A stretch of DNA of 64,000 nucleotides from Dendrobium chrysotoxum (lineage: Eukaryota > Streptophyta > Magnoliopsida > Asparagales > Orchidaceae), in NCBI GenBank assembly GCA_019925795.1, contig CM034305.1:89812433-89876432 (forward strand), read 5' to 3'. The position numbers were made by a program, and so were the translations under genes. Shown here one piece after another: positions 34,640-47,073 of this stretch (the stretch's first letter is position 1; each line of letters begins with the position of its first letter). The notes beneath the pieces are model-generated. The model saw nothing but the letters and a program-made list of their open reading frames with translations. It was not told where the DNA came from and searched no databases.

Positions 34640-36240
34640 AAATTATCTTGCTAGAGCAGAAATCTCGAAATAAAATTGAGTTGGAAACTTTAAAAATTAA
34701 ATCTGGGATAATCTGAACTCCAATTTCAACAAACTTACAGTCGAACTAAACGTCTCGAAAATACTAACCCAACGACATCAAATTTGACTCAATCTGAGCC
34801 CAAATAAGTCCAAATCAAAGACCCGAAGCGTATTTGGAATGTTCAAATCATAATTTGGATTACCAAACGGTTTCCAAACGTGATATGCTTATAGTTGAAT
34901 CGACTCGACGAGATGAATCCAACGAGCTCAAGATCGTTGGATTCTACTATCATTGAGACATTCAAATGCCCAATAAACAGTCTACGACCAAGGGATTCAA
35001 CATCGTCTGAACATTCAAACCACTCCTACTTTACTCTTAATCTTCCTCCTATTTACTGGGCATGCCACTCTTAAAAAACTATAAATAGAACCCTCGTTTC
35101 TTATGAAATGGGAATCGAGGAAGAAGGGGCCCAAGCAAGGAAGAGAAAGAGGAGAATGAAGAAGAAAAACTTGAGTTCTCTTGCCACCATACTCCTCATC
35201 AACCACGTCGGACTTCTACCAGGCCACCAACTGACACCGGATTTTTGTTCGGCCACTGAATGACTCCAGATTTCTTCCCGGCCACCAATTATTCTTGGAG
35301 TTCCACCTGTCGACTAAGGTCCTTCTGACCTCTATCGCCCGCCAACTACGGTCCTTCCGACCTCCATTGTCAGACAACGGTCTTTATGACCTCTATCGCT
35401 CGTCGACTACAGTCTTTCCGACCTTCATCGCCCACCGATTACGATTCTTCTGACCTCCGTCGTCAGACAATGGTCCTTTCAACCTTCGTCGCCCGCCAAC
35501 TACGATCCTTCAGACCTCCGTCGCCAGACAATGGTCTTTCCAACCTCCGTCACTCACCGACTACGGTCCTTCCGACCTCCGTCACCAGACAACGGTCTTT
35601 CCAACCTCCATGACCTGTCGACTACGGTCCTTCTGACCTTCGTCGACCGCCAACTACAGTCCTTTCGACTTACGTCACCAAACAACGATCTTTTCAACCT
35701 CCATCGCCCACCGACTATGGTCCTTTCGACCTCTGTTGCCCGTCGATTATTGTCCTTCCGACCTCCATCGTCATACAACGGTCTTTTCAACCTCCGTCGC
35801 CCACCAACTACAATCCTTTCGACCACCGTCACCCTACTACGGTCTTTCCAACCTCCGTCACCCACCGATTATGGTCCTTCCAACCAAACAAACACGCCAA
35901 TAGTGATTCTTCTTATTCCCACCAGGTGATGCACTCTTTATGATGTATATTTATTGCATTAAGCCAATGCCTTCTCCCTAAGAAAGGGCCTCATTTGTAG
36001 TCAACTACAAATACTAGTGAATTTATTCAAACTAGGCTATGCCCCATGGTTTTTCCCCAATTAAGGGTTTTTCATGTAAAAATCTTGGTGTATCTTATAA
36101 ACGCTATAACCATACTCTCTCATCTGTTTGTGTGCTAGATCTTCGTACAAAGATAAGACGTTAAACTTTATATTTCTCTACCGCCGCGAATATTCCAGGA
36201 CGGAATAATAATAATTACATCAAAAGTATTGTTTAATATT
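34640..36240 (+). mobile_element. LTR-like block with TATA box and minisatellite
   Basis: The left part matches the relic at 1000-1330. An ACTATAAATAGAA box near 35,079 is followed by a leader, then the minisatellite (35,310-35,890), and after 35,960 by sequence typical of a plant LTR 3' end (GGGTTTTTCATGTAAAAATCTTGGTGT). No gag or pol is attached, so it may be a solo LTR; its ends and target duplication were not found. Confidence 0.5.
35310..35890. repeat. Minisatellite of ~30/61 bp units
   Basis: About nine dimeric repeats built from two alternating ~30 bp parts: one reading CGCCCGCCAACTACGGTCC, the other CAGACAACGGTCTTTCCAAC, each followed by TTCCGACCTCCGTC. The variation between units is substantial. 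Open frames through it on both strands are artefacts of the period. Confidence 0.8.
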
Positions 36241-36524
36241 TGACCCGTTGGATATAAATTTATTTATGAATGGCATCCAACTTTAGTGACAAATAATCTT
36301 CTAAATGGGAATTAAAGAATTTAGAGAGATTCAAGTGAACATGTGGAGTGAGAGAGATGAATGAGTGCAAAGTATGCTCAAAATATGAATAAAAATCAAA
36401 CAATGTCCAAAATGTATCTTTCCACTCTTTGATTATAGGGTTCACATTGTTACACCAAAAAGATTAAAAAAAGGTAAAGTATAATGCTCAATGTGACTCA
36501 TCAGAAATTGTATCTGACAATATG

Positions 36525-38813
36525 TGTTATAACTTGAAATTTATAAAATGATTTGATTTGCAAAATTTTAAAATTCTGAGGTGCAGCATTGCAACATTGT
36601 ACTTGATGGTGCAGCGTTGCTAAGAGCATTATGACTTTAGGGTGGTGGCACCCCGGCTCTGAGCTCTCGAATTTTTGTTAAGGAATGGGTTTTGAGTAAG
36701 CACTACGGCGCCGAGGCAGCTCAACCGTTGCATTGGGTCTCTAGTGGCCAACGCAGTCACGTTGGGTAGTAAAGCGCCATGACACTATGTCAAAATAGTT
36801 TTTTTTTAATAATAAAATATTGTAATTCATTTGCTGAAGCCATTCCATCGCAACCCTTTCCCATTTCATGCATGCCTTGCTAGGGCAGAAAGTAGCGTAA
36901 AGGGAGAGAAAGGAGGTGAGAGAATATTGATCAGGTCTTTTTCATCTGTCATTTTTATTATTATATTTCTTCTGCTTGTGTTAGATAACTTGAATCCTAC
37001 CTTTATTTCAATAATTTTGTGTAATATGAATTTAATTCCTCAAAATCGATAAAAATATATTTTCTCTTGATTTATCATATGTTTATCGTGTAACTTTTTA
37101 TATATGAGATATATTATCATCCTAAGCATATTGATTGTAATACTATTAAATTTCAACGGATAAATTGATATATATGATTTTTTTTTTAGTTAATGCACAG
37201 TGTAAAAATTTTCCTACATTTCATATATGATATAAACTTGCATAGAGAAAATGATACGATTGGTATAAGATAAAATATGGTATTTGCATGTAAGCGCAGA
37301 AGATTGGATGTAAATATTATAATTTATATGGGTTGGCTCTTAAAATGTAATGCCTTTTACATGAGGGAGAGCCTATGGGCTTTCCTTGAAATAAATGTTT
37401 ATAATGTAATCCTCAATATTAACATATAATTAGGGGTGTCAATTTCGGGTCACGGGTCGGGTTCGGGTCGAACCCGAAACTGACCCGGTACTATTCGGGT
37501 TCGGGTCAACCCGACCCGTTTTTGTAAACGGGTCGATTTTCTGGACCCGAACCCGACCCGCTTCGGGTTCGGGTCAACCCGACCCGACCCGACCTGCGGA
37601 CATGACAGCGGGTCGGCAGTAGCGGTGGATGGTGGACCGATGGCCGGCGGCAGCGAAAGCGGCCGGCGAGGCTGCGTGATGCGGGACTCATCCGAAGTGA
37701 CGCAGATGCGACCGTGTGACGCGACGCGGGCAGGCTGGGCAGCCAGGGTAGGCGGGTAGGCGGGCCACGGGCAGGCGGGGCAGCTGGGGCAAGCGGGCAG
37801 GCAGGGTAGGCAGGGCGGCGGGGCAGGCGGGCAGACTCGGGCATGGCCGGTCAGAGCAGGCAGATGGGTTTCTGGGTCATTCCGGGTCATTCCCGGGTTT
37901 TCAGGTCAACCCGAATCCGACCCGATTTTGCAAATGGGTCGATTTTCCGGACCCGAACCCGACCCGCTTCGGGTTCGGGTCAACCCAAACCCAAAATTTT
38001 TGGGTCGAGTTCGGGTCAAGTTTTTGGGTCGGGTCCAATATTGACACTCCTACCTATAATCGATTGATTGATTATGTTGACGGGCAGAGAATGACGACCC
38101 TTCATTGATTATTAAAAATTATCCGTTAAAATAAATGATTAATAGAAATAATTAAAAGATGTGATTGATAGATAATAATATATTTATATGATAAATGAAT
38201 GATGGATGGAATGATGAAAATATCACTTTAAAGTTGAACATCCTACCTTATTATTCAAAATTGTATTTATGTTTGCATTTACATGATAACATATGATTAA
38301 ATTGAATTGATTGATAGATGAACCAACATTGGGATTGATATGATATGATATAGCATGTGATAGAGACATTGATAGATATTGATAAATATAATGATAAGCA
38401 TATTAATATATCGTATTGATAGTTATGCATGGCACAATGATTGATGGAAAATATAATAGAACTATCAATATGAATATAGCTGATAGATTGGTGCTCTTTT
38501 TTTTTTGTACAACCTCTACTATTAATTTATAGACTTTTGACAAATTTTTATATATTGATATAATTTTTTTTCTTACTAAGATTCTCTAGTTTTATTGATT
38601 ATATTGATTTTTATTATTTATTGATATGAATTATATAGATTGCTTATCATTCATACAAATAGTTTATTATTTAATATTGACTTAAATTGGATATGCATAT
38701 TGATTCTTTTATCTTGCATTGAATATAATGATAGGTTTTGGATGCTTACTCGGTTGTATGCTCATTATATAATTTATATTTATTTCAAGTCTGGAAAGGG
38801 GTCAGGTGTCACA
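36525..38813 (+). mobile_element. Candidate solo LTR related to the 43-49 kb element
   Basis: It begins TGTTATAACTTG and ends TCAGGTGTCACA. Three ordered anchors match the 2.1 kb LTRs at 43.4 and 47.1 kb: GGGCTTTCCTTGAAATA (37,378), GACGGGCAGAGAATGACGAC (38,079) and GATAGGTTTTGGATGC...GCTCATTATAT (38,731). No interior is attached. The hAT MITE at 37,431-38,052 lies between the first two anchors. No target duplication was found, so the boundaries are tentative. Confidence 0.5.
37431..38052. mobile_element. hAT MITE with GGGTCGGGTTCGGGT ends and G-rich core
   Basis: Ends are TAGGGGTGTCAA and TTGACACTCCTA. The flanking 8-mers CATATAAT and CCTATAAT agree at 7 of 8 bases. The arms are arrays of GGGTCGGGTTCGGGT; the core (about 37,600-37,850) is a G-rich array of GGCAGGCGGGGCAG words. 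No gene: the Pro/Cys-rich frames on the minus strand arise from the arrays. Confidence 0.85.
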
Positions 38814-39256
38814 CCCCAAAATCTAAATTTAAAAGAATTAAACATCTCTTTGTTTTTTTAATCAATAACTAGAGCTGGACAAATGCATTTAAGAAAACAT
38901 AAATAGTGAAAAATATAATTACATTACTATGATCAATATTTACATCTTGGTTTAAAATTCAAATAATATATACAATAGTCATGATATGTAACCTTACGTC
39001 ATAACAATAAAAGAAATCATAAAGATCGACATATACAAAAAAGAAACTCCAGCCTGCAGCCCTAACCATGTCATTCTATAAGATCCTTACCCATGTTTTA
39101 AAATATATAAAAATCAAATAATGAGCACATAAACCAACAAGTAATGAATATCTACAACTAAAGTCAATGCATCAATCAGAAACAGTCAATGCATGTTTGT
39201 AAGAACCTGTAGCAGTCAATAAGAACAATACCATGTATATCATATCATTCACATAC

Positions 39257-39258
<2 letters not shown>
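38814..39258. other. AT-rich DNA, nothing recognised
   Basis: Sequence between the candidate solo LTR and the microsatellite; no feature supported. Confidence 0.45.

Positions 39259-39332
<74 letters not shown>
39259..39332. repeat. (TA)37 microsatellite
   Basis: 74 bp of perfect TA repeats, the longest in the window. Confidence 0.97.
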
Positions 39333-39334
<2 letters not shown>

Positions 39335-39339
39335 GGTCT

Positions 39340-40297
39340 AGTTTTAAATGGAATAATAGTTATCGATGTGTCTTGTGTTGCAATTCGGGAGTCTGATCTT
39401 AAGTCTTGATGATTACAAATATTATTAGATATTTTATTTGCTTATTCCTGTATTATACATTGGATATTTATTTTTGTGTACTGCTAACCATTTTAAGTAT
39501 AAGATACACCAAGCAAATAACTGAAGAATCAGCTCAAGACAGTGTAGCATCAATACATAAGTTAGTATGCATTTTATAGAGTCAGCATATTTTATTTTTC
39601 TTGAGTCAATTTATGTATTAAGTGTACATTGGCTAACAACTGTGCATATACATAAAAGGGAAGCAAAAGTACTGAATATTCATTTTTTTTGTGATTCATA
39701 TTGTATGATCCAAATAATAACGTGTAATCCAAATCATACTATATAATTTGTTTAAATAGAAATTAATTAAAATATTTAATTAAATACGATTAAATTAAAT
39801 TAGGTTATAACTAATCGTACTGTATGACCACCTCATCGTACAGGATTATCAGCTGTTCTGAGAAACCCCATTGTTGAATAATGGTTACTTAAAATAAAAA
39901 ATTCAAAATAAAAAAATTGACATGATCGTACCATACGAACCAATTCTTTGTACGAACATTAATTAAAATTGTCTAATTTAATTCAAAGGATTAAGGAATC
40001 GAGTTAGATCAAATCAGCATTAATGATCTACTGTACGAACCAATTTGTATTATGTGATTCACCCAAGAACTTACTGGTTGAACCTTGGTAATTCCTGGAC
40101 AATCTGTGATTTGATTAAACTAATCATATTGTATGATCTATGCCCCTTATTGTACAATCTGAATGCCTAAAATTAAAAATTAGGATTTTTGAAAGACCGC
40201 TTTTTAAACTCACTACGTCTTTAGGAACAATAATTATTGAGACTTTCAAAGACATCTTTCTTTAGTGAGAGAGTTTGGAGAGGGACCAGAACACAAA

Positions 40298-40362
<65 letters not shown>

Positions 40363-41230
40363 GAGTGCCTTGAGGGAGTCAATGGGCATGAGAGGGGTCA
40401 CATGATTCCTCTCGCTAACTTGTACCTTGGGTCATGTAATTGTGTTTCTTTTGAGAAGCTCTTGGAGGAGAGCTCTAGGAAGGAGAATCTTTGGAGCGAA
40501 AGACTCTCATTAGCCGAGGAGGCTAGCGATCAGCATCTTTGTCGGAGCAAGGAGCTAAAAGAGGAACGTCAACTTCACCTGACTTAGAGGTAAAATGAGG
40601 GATTAACATCTCCGTCACGCTAAGAATGCGACATAAGGGACAACATCTTCGCCAGACCGAGGAGGCGAGAGGAGGGAGATCTTTTGTGGCATGAAGAGTT
40701 TGTAAAGGTCATTCTCTGCCTGGTCAAGAGAGAAGGGAATCTTCGCCTAACAGTGTGTTGAATGAGAGACAAATCTAGTGTAATACTCAAAGAGGGGACC
40801 TTTGGGGCATGAACGTAGCTCCATTCGACCAAACCCCTATATTTTTGGTTTGTATATTCTTTTTTTTTTAAGTTTACTTTTCTTGCAATTTAGATTATTG
40901 TACTCTGGTTTGATATATTGTTGATTATCTTTGTGAAATAATTTTGTTTGAATCTTTGGTTGAATTTTTTAGTTTAAAATTAAAAACAAAAAGGATAGAA
41001 AATATTTATTTTTTGAACAAAGTTTTTAAAACACAAAAAAAAATTATATTTGCTTTTGAGTTTAGTTTGAATGCTTTGTTTTCTCAAACGCTTCCGTATG
41101 TTTTATTTTAATCTTCTTTTGATTTTAAAAGCAAATTATTTTTAGAAAATACAAAAAAAATTAAAAAACCAATTCACCTCCCCCCCCCCTCCCCTCTCAT
41201 GGTGTGCCAAAAGCACTTTAATCTTGAGGG
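39340..41230 (+). mobile_element. Possible Copia-type LTR region
   Basis: Repeated CCGTACGA/TCGTACAG words (39,820-40,160), a TG/GA microsatellite and, near 41,170-41,215, CCAATTCACCTCCCCCCCC...CATGGTGTGCC, a phrase I associate with plant Copia elements next to their LTRs. No gag or pol frame remains. Class and ends are uncertain. Confidence 0.3.
40298..40359. repeat. (TG)n-(GA)n compound microsatellite
   Basis: Ten TG units pass directly into about 21 GA units. The open frame at 40,237-40,587 (Glu-Arg run) is caused by it. Confidence 0.95.
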
Positions 41231-42901
41231 CACCATAATCGATATAACAATTAACTTCTTTGAGTCTTTTTGGGCCCACATGGTCTAATAAATACACTTT
41301 GGACCATCCCCACACCTAATGATTCACACCCACACCAACTAACCATATTCCAATGCCTCTTTATAGTTTAACTATAACTAAATGTCTTGTTATAAATCAT
41401 TTGATATCATATCCCAATCCCTAACACTCGTCGTCAAGCACCTGTCGGCTAGCTTCTTTGCCCATGGCATGATCATGTTAGCTTCTTTATTGGCCACTCA
41501 ACTCTTATTATTTTACACTTATCACCTAATTTTATTCATCCATTTATTATTTTGTCACACCAACTCTTCTAGATCATCACAATTAGCACCCCTTTTATGT
41601 TTCCCAAATACCTAATTCTTTTCATATTGAGTTTGATAATAACCCACACAAAGAACCGCATCCTAATTGCTCTTAATCCATCACATCACTAGCTGTCTTC
41701 AACATACATTTCACACTTATTCAATAAGTGACGCCATATACTCAATGTAATCTTAACCTCTATACCGTCCAATGACTACCTATATAACCATTCTAAACAT
41801 TCCTTGCTCAATTGGGTGCATCAACCTTCAATATATTGATATGTGCCCCCCGATCATTATTCAACTCAAAACATTTCCATGCATGATGGACACATCAACC
41901 ACCAAGATGATGACATGTGTCCCCACGGTCACCCAACTTCACACATTTGTTGCATCCTTAGTATTCACATTTTACTATCAAAATTTTAAAATCGCATATC
42001 CTCCACATATATAAAAGATATCCTTCAAGCCATAGGGGAGGCATCATATTTTATATAAGCCTAACACCATGTAAATTTCTTTTTTTTTTTTTCTATCATG
42101 ATACAATTGAAGCTCTTTTCTCTATAAAACAGATATATGATATAAAGCTTAACCACTTAAATTATAATGTTTTGATAATTTTTTTGTATCGTGCATACCT
42201 CTGTTTCTCCTTCTTTCTTTTGGCCTTTTGAACCTTTCCTTAACCTTAACGGTTCTTTGCAAGGTGATGAATCCCTCTCACACTCTCTTCCTCATTTACC
42301 TTGTTTTCTCCCTCTATCGCGAAGGAGATTCTCTGAACAATAACCTTTCATTTTCTCTCTCTTACTCTCTTTTAATCATGAATCTTTCCTTCCTTTTCTT
42401 ATTCCATATATTCTCCCCAATTATGTAATTAGCTTGATTTGATTGCTCACCCTCATTGCCCTACTCTCTCAATGCATCCTTTCTCACTCAAGCATTAATC
42501 ATCTTAGAATACCTTAGCTATCTTTAGTTATTCACAAACCTTTAAATAATATATTGTGGGTGTTTTTTTGCAAACTATGTAAAATATGAATATTCACGTA
42601 AACCTTATGAAAAACTTCAATAAGTTTTGCATATATTGAAATAACCTTTAGCATATTTATGATGTTTCTTTGTGAAGACATTTAAATAATTGATAAACTC
42701 TTATGACTAATTTGTGCCACAATTTAATTTAGTTATGTTTAATCAAGTTATGTAAATTAGAAGTCATAAGTTTATTTATATTTCTTTATAATATTAAAAA
42801 AATACAATTTAATTTATTACATCAATTTAATATCTATATTTAAAATTACTTATTAACACTTTAGTATTTATGTTATTCCAATTTCATCCGAAGATATAGT
42901 C
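41231..42901. other. CT/AT-rich DNA, nothing recognised
   Basis: No gene, RNA or terminal repeat is supported. Several short plus-strand frames are low-complexity. Confidence 0.45.
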
Positions 42902-43384
42902 ATTTTAAATAGGGGTGTCAAGATGGGTTTTCGGTCCAGGTTCAGGTCTAACCGGAACTTGTCCCGTTGCCAGCTGAACAGACCCGAACCCGACCCAGTT
43001 ATGGAAACAGGTCAGAAATCCGAACCCCAACCCGACATGGTTCGGGTTCGGGTCAACTCGAAATAACTGGTTGATCCCAGTTTGAAAGCTAAAATTAATT
43101 ATGAAAAATATCAATATTTGGACTGGACGACGATCATTATTGAGGGAGACATGGATAAGAACACCAATCAGACCCTGCTATGGCGTCTTTCAATCGTCCA
43201 CAGAGTGGATGAGCTGAAATCCATAATGAGAATCCGCCCCATATGGTCAGCCAGCATCTTTATATCCACAATACTCCCCTTCCCTCATTTTTCTTCTATT
43301 CACTCCCAAGCACGTCTCCCAGCTCTCCCTACCTTCCTCTCCCTCCTGCTCTCTCTGTTCTAGCAACCAAAAACAGCCCACACT

Positions 43385-45522
43385 TGTAATAGCCCGTATT
43401 TTGACTTTGTCAATTTTTTTTAGAGTCATTATAACTCCAAATTGCAATCCATCTTCTCCATAGTATTTTAATTTTGGTATTTTACTTACATGAATTTTTT
43501 GTAATTTTGGTGCATCGGTGAAAATCTTTAAGGAATTGGTACCTATCGGTACAAGTGAGGATTTCATGACTATTAGGTGTTCGTTTTATAAATCGATTTC
43601 ACTAATATTTTTTAAATAATAGGTTTTATTTTATGAATATTTATTGTAAATTTTAAAGTCCTAAAATGATTTATTTGAATTTTTTATTAAAAAAAATGAA
43701 TTAAATTAATTATATAATATAATATTATTATATTTTAAAATATCTTAAAGCACTAAAATAGTTTAAAAGTTTGATTCATTCGTTTGGGACATTTGGCCAA
43801 ATCCAGAAAATAGAGAAATGTTTTGAAAGGTTTAGAGAGAATTTGAGGAGAGAGAAAGGAAAAATCAAGATTTGGAGAGTGCGGTGTGATTTTCGTCAGT
43901 CGGGCCAATTAAGAGATTTACTCGTCTCACTGTAGGAAATTCATATCCTATTTCTGATTTTAAAAATTTTATATTTCTGATTTTTTTCTGATTAAATTTG
44001 TGTTTCCGTTACCGAAAAATGTGAATAACTTTGTATTGACAAAATATTTGCCGTATAACTTTTTGTATGTTATAGAGATCATGATTATGAGCATTTTGAG
44101 TATTTATTTGAGATTTTTCACTAGGTGATTTTGAAAATATAACAATTTTTATCTACCCAGAAGTTTATTTTGATGTCTAAAAATAGTAGTGTAGTACAAT
44201 AAAAGTCTTAAAATATCATTTTTCATAATCCCTGATAATTTGAAAATTTTCTGAAAATGTATATTTTTTCTTAATAGGATTCTTTATTGTCTACCGTTAT
44301 GACATTTTGTCATCTTCTTAATTACGCTCAATTATGCATTATTTATTGCAATACTTTGAAAATGAATATGGATATGTGATTAAGATTACTGTTATAGTAT
44401 TATGATAATAATGTGTGTGTAAAAGACAAGTAAATACTGATTGACCCATTGGTTGGAGACTGATTTACCTGTACAAGATGGTGGGCCGACGGGCTTTCCT
44501 TTAAATACTATGATTTGGTGTTAGCCTCTACTGATTCACGTGATACTGATTATGAGTTATAAGGAGATGATTACTGTGCCGACAGGCAAAGAGTGACGAC
44601 TCTATTTATTGAGTCAATGGTTTACTAATACTGATACTAACACTGAAAAATACCATGATAGCCAGGACTTCTTACTTGTTTAATGTGGCTACCAAAATGC
44701 ATGTTTTGGAGATATTTTTCTTATTATTGTACAAATTTATTAGTATTGCATGGATTTATTATTACTGTATTATTTTACTACTCCTTTCACTGAACTGTTA
44801 CTGATATAGATAATGATATTATTTGATATTACTGATTCACTGCACTAATACTGAGCATATGATATATAATACTTGGATAGTATGTGTACACTCCTATACA
44901 ATTTTACTACATTGACATGATTTCGACAGTCTTTATTGATATTTGGATTTGATGCTTTATCTGATTTCTGTACGGATATAATGATTTCTTTATAAATTTG
45001 ACTCCCGTACTGATTTGCCACTTTACTGGCTTATGCATTATAGTATTTTACTGTTTACAGATTTTACTGCTATTGTATGCGAGGTTTACTTTTTTACACT
45101 AATTCAATTATCATATGAATGTAACTGCTGTGATATGACTGTTGATATGCATATTGCTTCTTTGCTGTGCTTTAATTTCAGCTATAGGTTTTGGTGACCT
45201 GCTGAGCTTTTTAAGCTCATTATATGTGATTAATTAATTTCAGGTCAGGGCAGGGGAGTAGGCGTATGAGACTGCTTACATATTTAGGTTCTTTTTATGT
45301 TAGCTATTTTTGTACTCAAGACAGAGTAGTTATGATTTGATTATGTAGATCCTGAATAGTATATATAATTTTTAGAATTGAAAATAGATGTGTACATTGA
45401 TGTTTTAAATTATAGAATCTGTTTTGTTTTTTATTACTGATAGATGATATTAAATATCTCTAGTTGTTATTGTTAAAAGATTAAATGAATAATTCTTTCA
45501 ATTTAGATTCTGGGGCATCACA
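43385..45522 (+). repeat. 5' LTR of the gag-only element
   Basis: 2,138 bp, from TGTAATAGCCCG to GGGGCATCACA. The 3' LTR is closely similar over its whole length, with scattered substitutions and small indels that I did not count. Confidence 0.88.
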
Positions 45523-45524
45523 AT

Positions 45525-45536
45525 TGGTATCAGAGC
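45525..45536 (+). promoter_or_regulatory. Primer-binding site for initiator Met tRNA
   Basis: TGGTATCAGAGC, two bases after the 5' LTR, is the standard plant retrotransposon site complementary to the 3' end of initiator methionine tRNA, where minus-strand DNA synthesis begins. Confidence 0.9.
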
Positions 45537-45829
45537 ATAGTTATGGGAAGAATTAATTATTACCAGAGCTGTAGGATTTGATTGAGAGTTTAGTAGAATG
45601 GATAGTTTCAGGTGCATTATTTTGCATGCATAATTACATGTGTGTATTATTTAGATCATACTAAACCATGCAGGTGAAAAGTTAAATGAATCATCTAGAG
45701 TTAAATGTACCAAATGAGTAACACAGTGTAGCTCCAGTGCCATCAAAAAGTATGATGTAGTTGGCTACTGTTATAGCACATGTAATAGGGGATGCGCAAA
45801 GTAAGTCAGTTGGGAGCAAAGAAGAAGAG

Positions 45830-46640
45830 GGAGATAAGCATTTGCAAATATTTCATTGGTTGAAGCCTCCATTGTTCAAAGGAGTTGTAGGACCTCAAGC
45901 TATAGTAGACTAGTTGCTGAGGATAGAGAAAATCTTTGACAGCATGCAATGTCTGGTGAGCCAGAAGGTACCATTAGCTGTGTTCCTATTTGAAGGGGAG
46001 ACAGAGAGATAGTGGATTGGACAGCAGAGAGAGAAATTTCAAGGGAAGACAAATGCTGAGATCACTTGGGATGAGTTCACTACAATATTTAAGATGTGGT
46101 TTGTACCTCCGTTAGCCTGACGATAAATGTAGGAAGCTTTCATTAAGCTGGAGCAAGGATGCAAGATAGTAATGTTGTATGAGGCCGAGTTTACTGCTCT
46201 TACTATGTATGCTCCTCACTTGATCCCTGCCGCTGAAGAAAATTGCTACAGATTTCTACAAGGGTTGAATTGGGAGCTCAGACACCCGCTTGTACCTCTA
46301 CGAATTCAGGAGTTTTCTGAGTTGGTGGAGCGAGCCAGATTGATAGAGATTGATTTGGTAGCACTAGCATCTAGATATGAGATGGGCTCTAGATATGATG
46401 TCAGCAGTAAGAGGAGCAGAGATGAACCAAGCAGAGAGAGAGATGGTGACAAGAAAAGCATGTATAGTGATTCGAGGGGATCTGCATCAGTAGCATCTTC
46501 TGACAGCTACAACGAGTGCATTCATTGTGGTCGATGACATGCAGGTCAATGCTACTTGTTGACGGGGTGATATTTTTGCTGTGGACAACATGGACATAAG
46601 ATAGTATACTGTCCTCAGAGGGAATTTGGAGGAAGAATTG
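45830..46640 (+). pseudogene. Gag of the gag-only element (broken)
   Basis: Gag motifs in several frames: QREKFQGKTNAEITWDEF, FIKLEQGCKIVMLYEAEFTAL, YAPHLIPAAEENCYRFLQGL and VERARLIE, which match the Ty3/gypsy retrotransposon gag domain. A basic, Ser/Arg-rich linker follows, then a double zinc knuckle (CIHCGR.HAGQC, then CCGQHGHKIVYC, with the first Cys of the second knuckle replaced by Tyr). Stops occur within the domain near 46,010 and 46,120 and in the knuckle region. The protein would have packaged the element's RNA. After the knuckle, short degenerate sequence leads to the 3' LTR, with no pol domain. Confidence 0.78.
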
Positions 46641-47073
46641 ATTCTGGTGCAGGACAGTCCATACATACTGTAGGACAGAGGACTGTTGGGTCAAGAGCAT
46701 ATAGTGAAAGATCAACAAACATGGCGGATGCTAGAGCTATTAGTGATAATCAGAGGGAGACAGTTATATCATGGCCTACTGCACCTACTCCAGTGATGCC
46801 ACATGTGTACAACTTATAGTATTTGGAAGATCAATAACAACCTGAAAGCTCTACTAGTAAGAAATTTATTTGAATAATTAAATGATATAGCATATCATGC
46901 ATAATTGAATGACATATAATATAATGAACTGTATGACTGTATGATTTTTGATAAATTTTGATTTGATTTTGATTAGATTTTAGTTTTGATTGGACGGATT
47001 TGATTTGTATCAATTTTGTGCCCGAATCCTTAAGGGAAATATTGGGGACGACATTTTCTTAAGTTGGGTAGAT

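Noticed and set aside
35386..35929. Pro/Ser/Arg-rich frames on both strands
   Set aside because: They arise from the minisatellite period; no start context or domain.
37450..37890. Pro/Cys-rich 146- and 112-residue minus-strand frames
   Set aside because: Created by GGGTCGGG and GGCAGGCGGG arrays in the hAT MITE.
40237..40587. Frame with a Glu-Arg run
   Set aside because: Caused by the TG/GA microsatellite.
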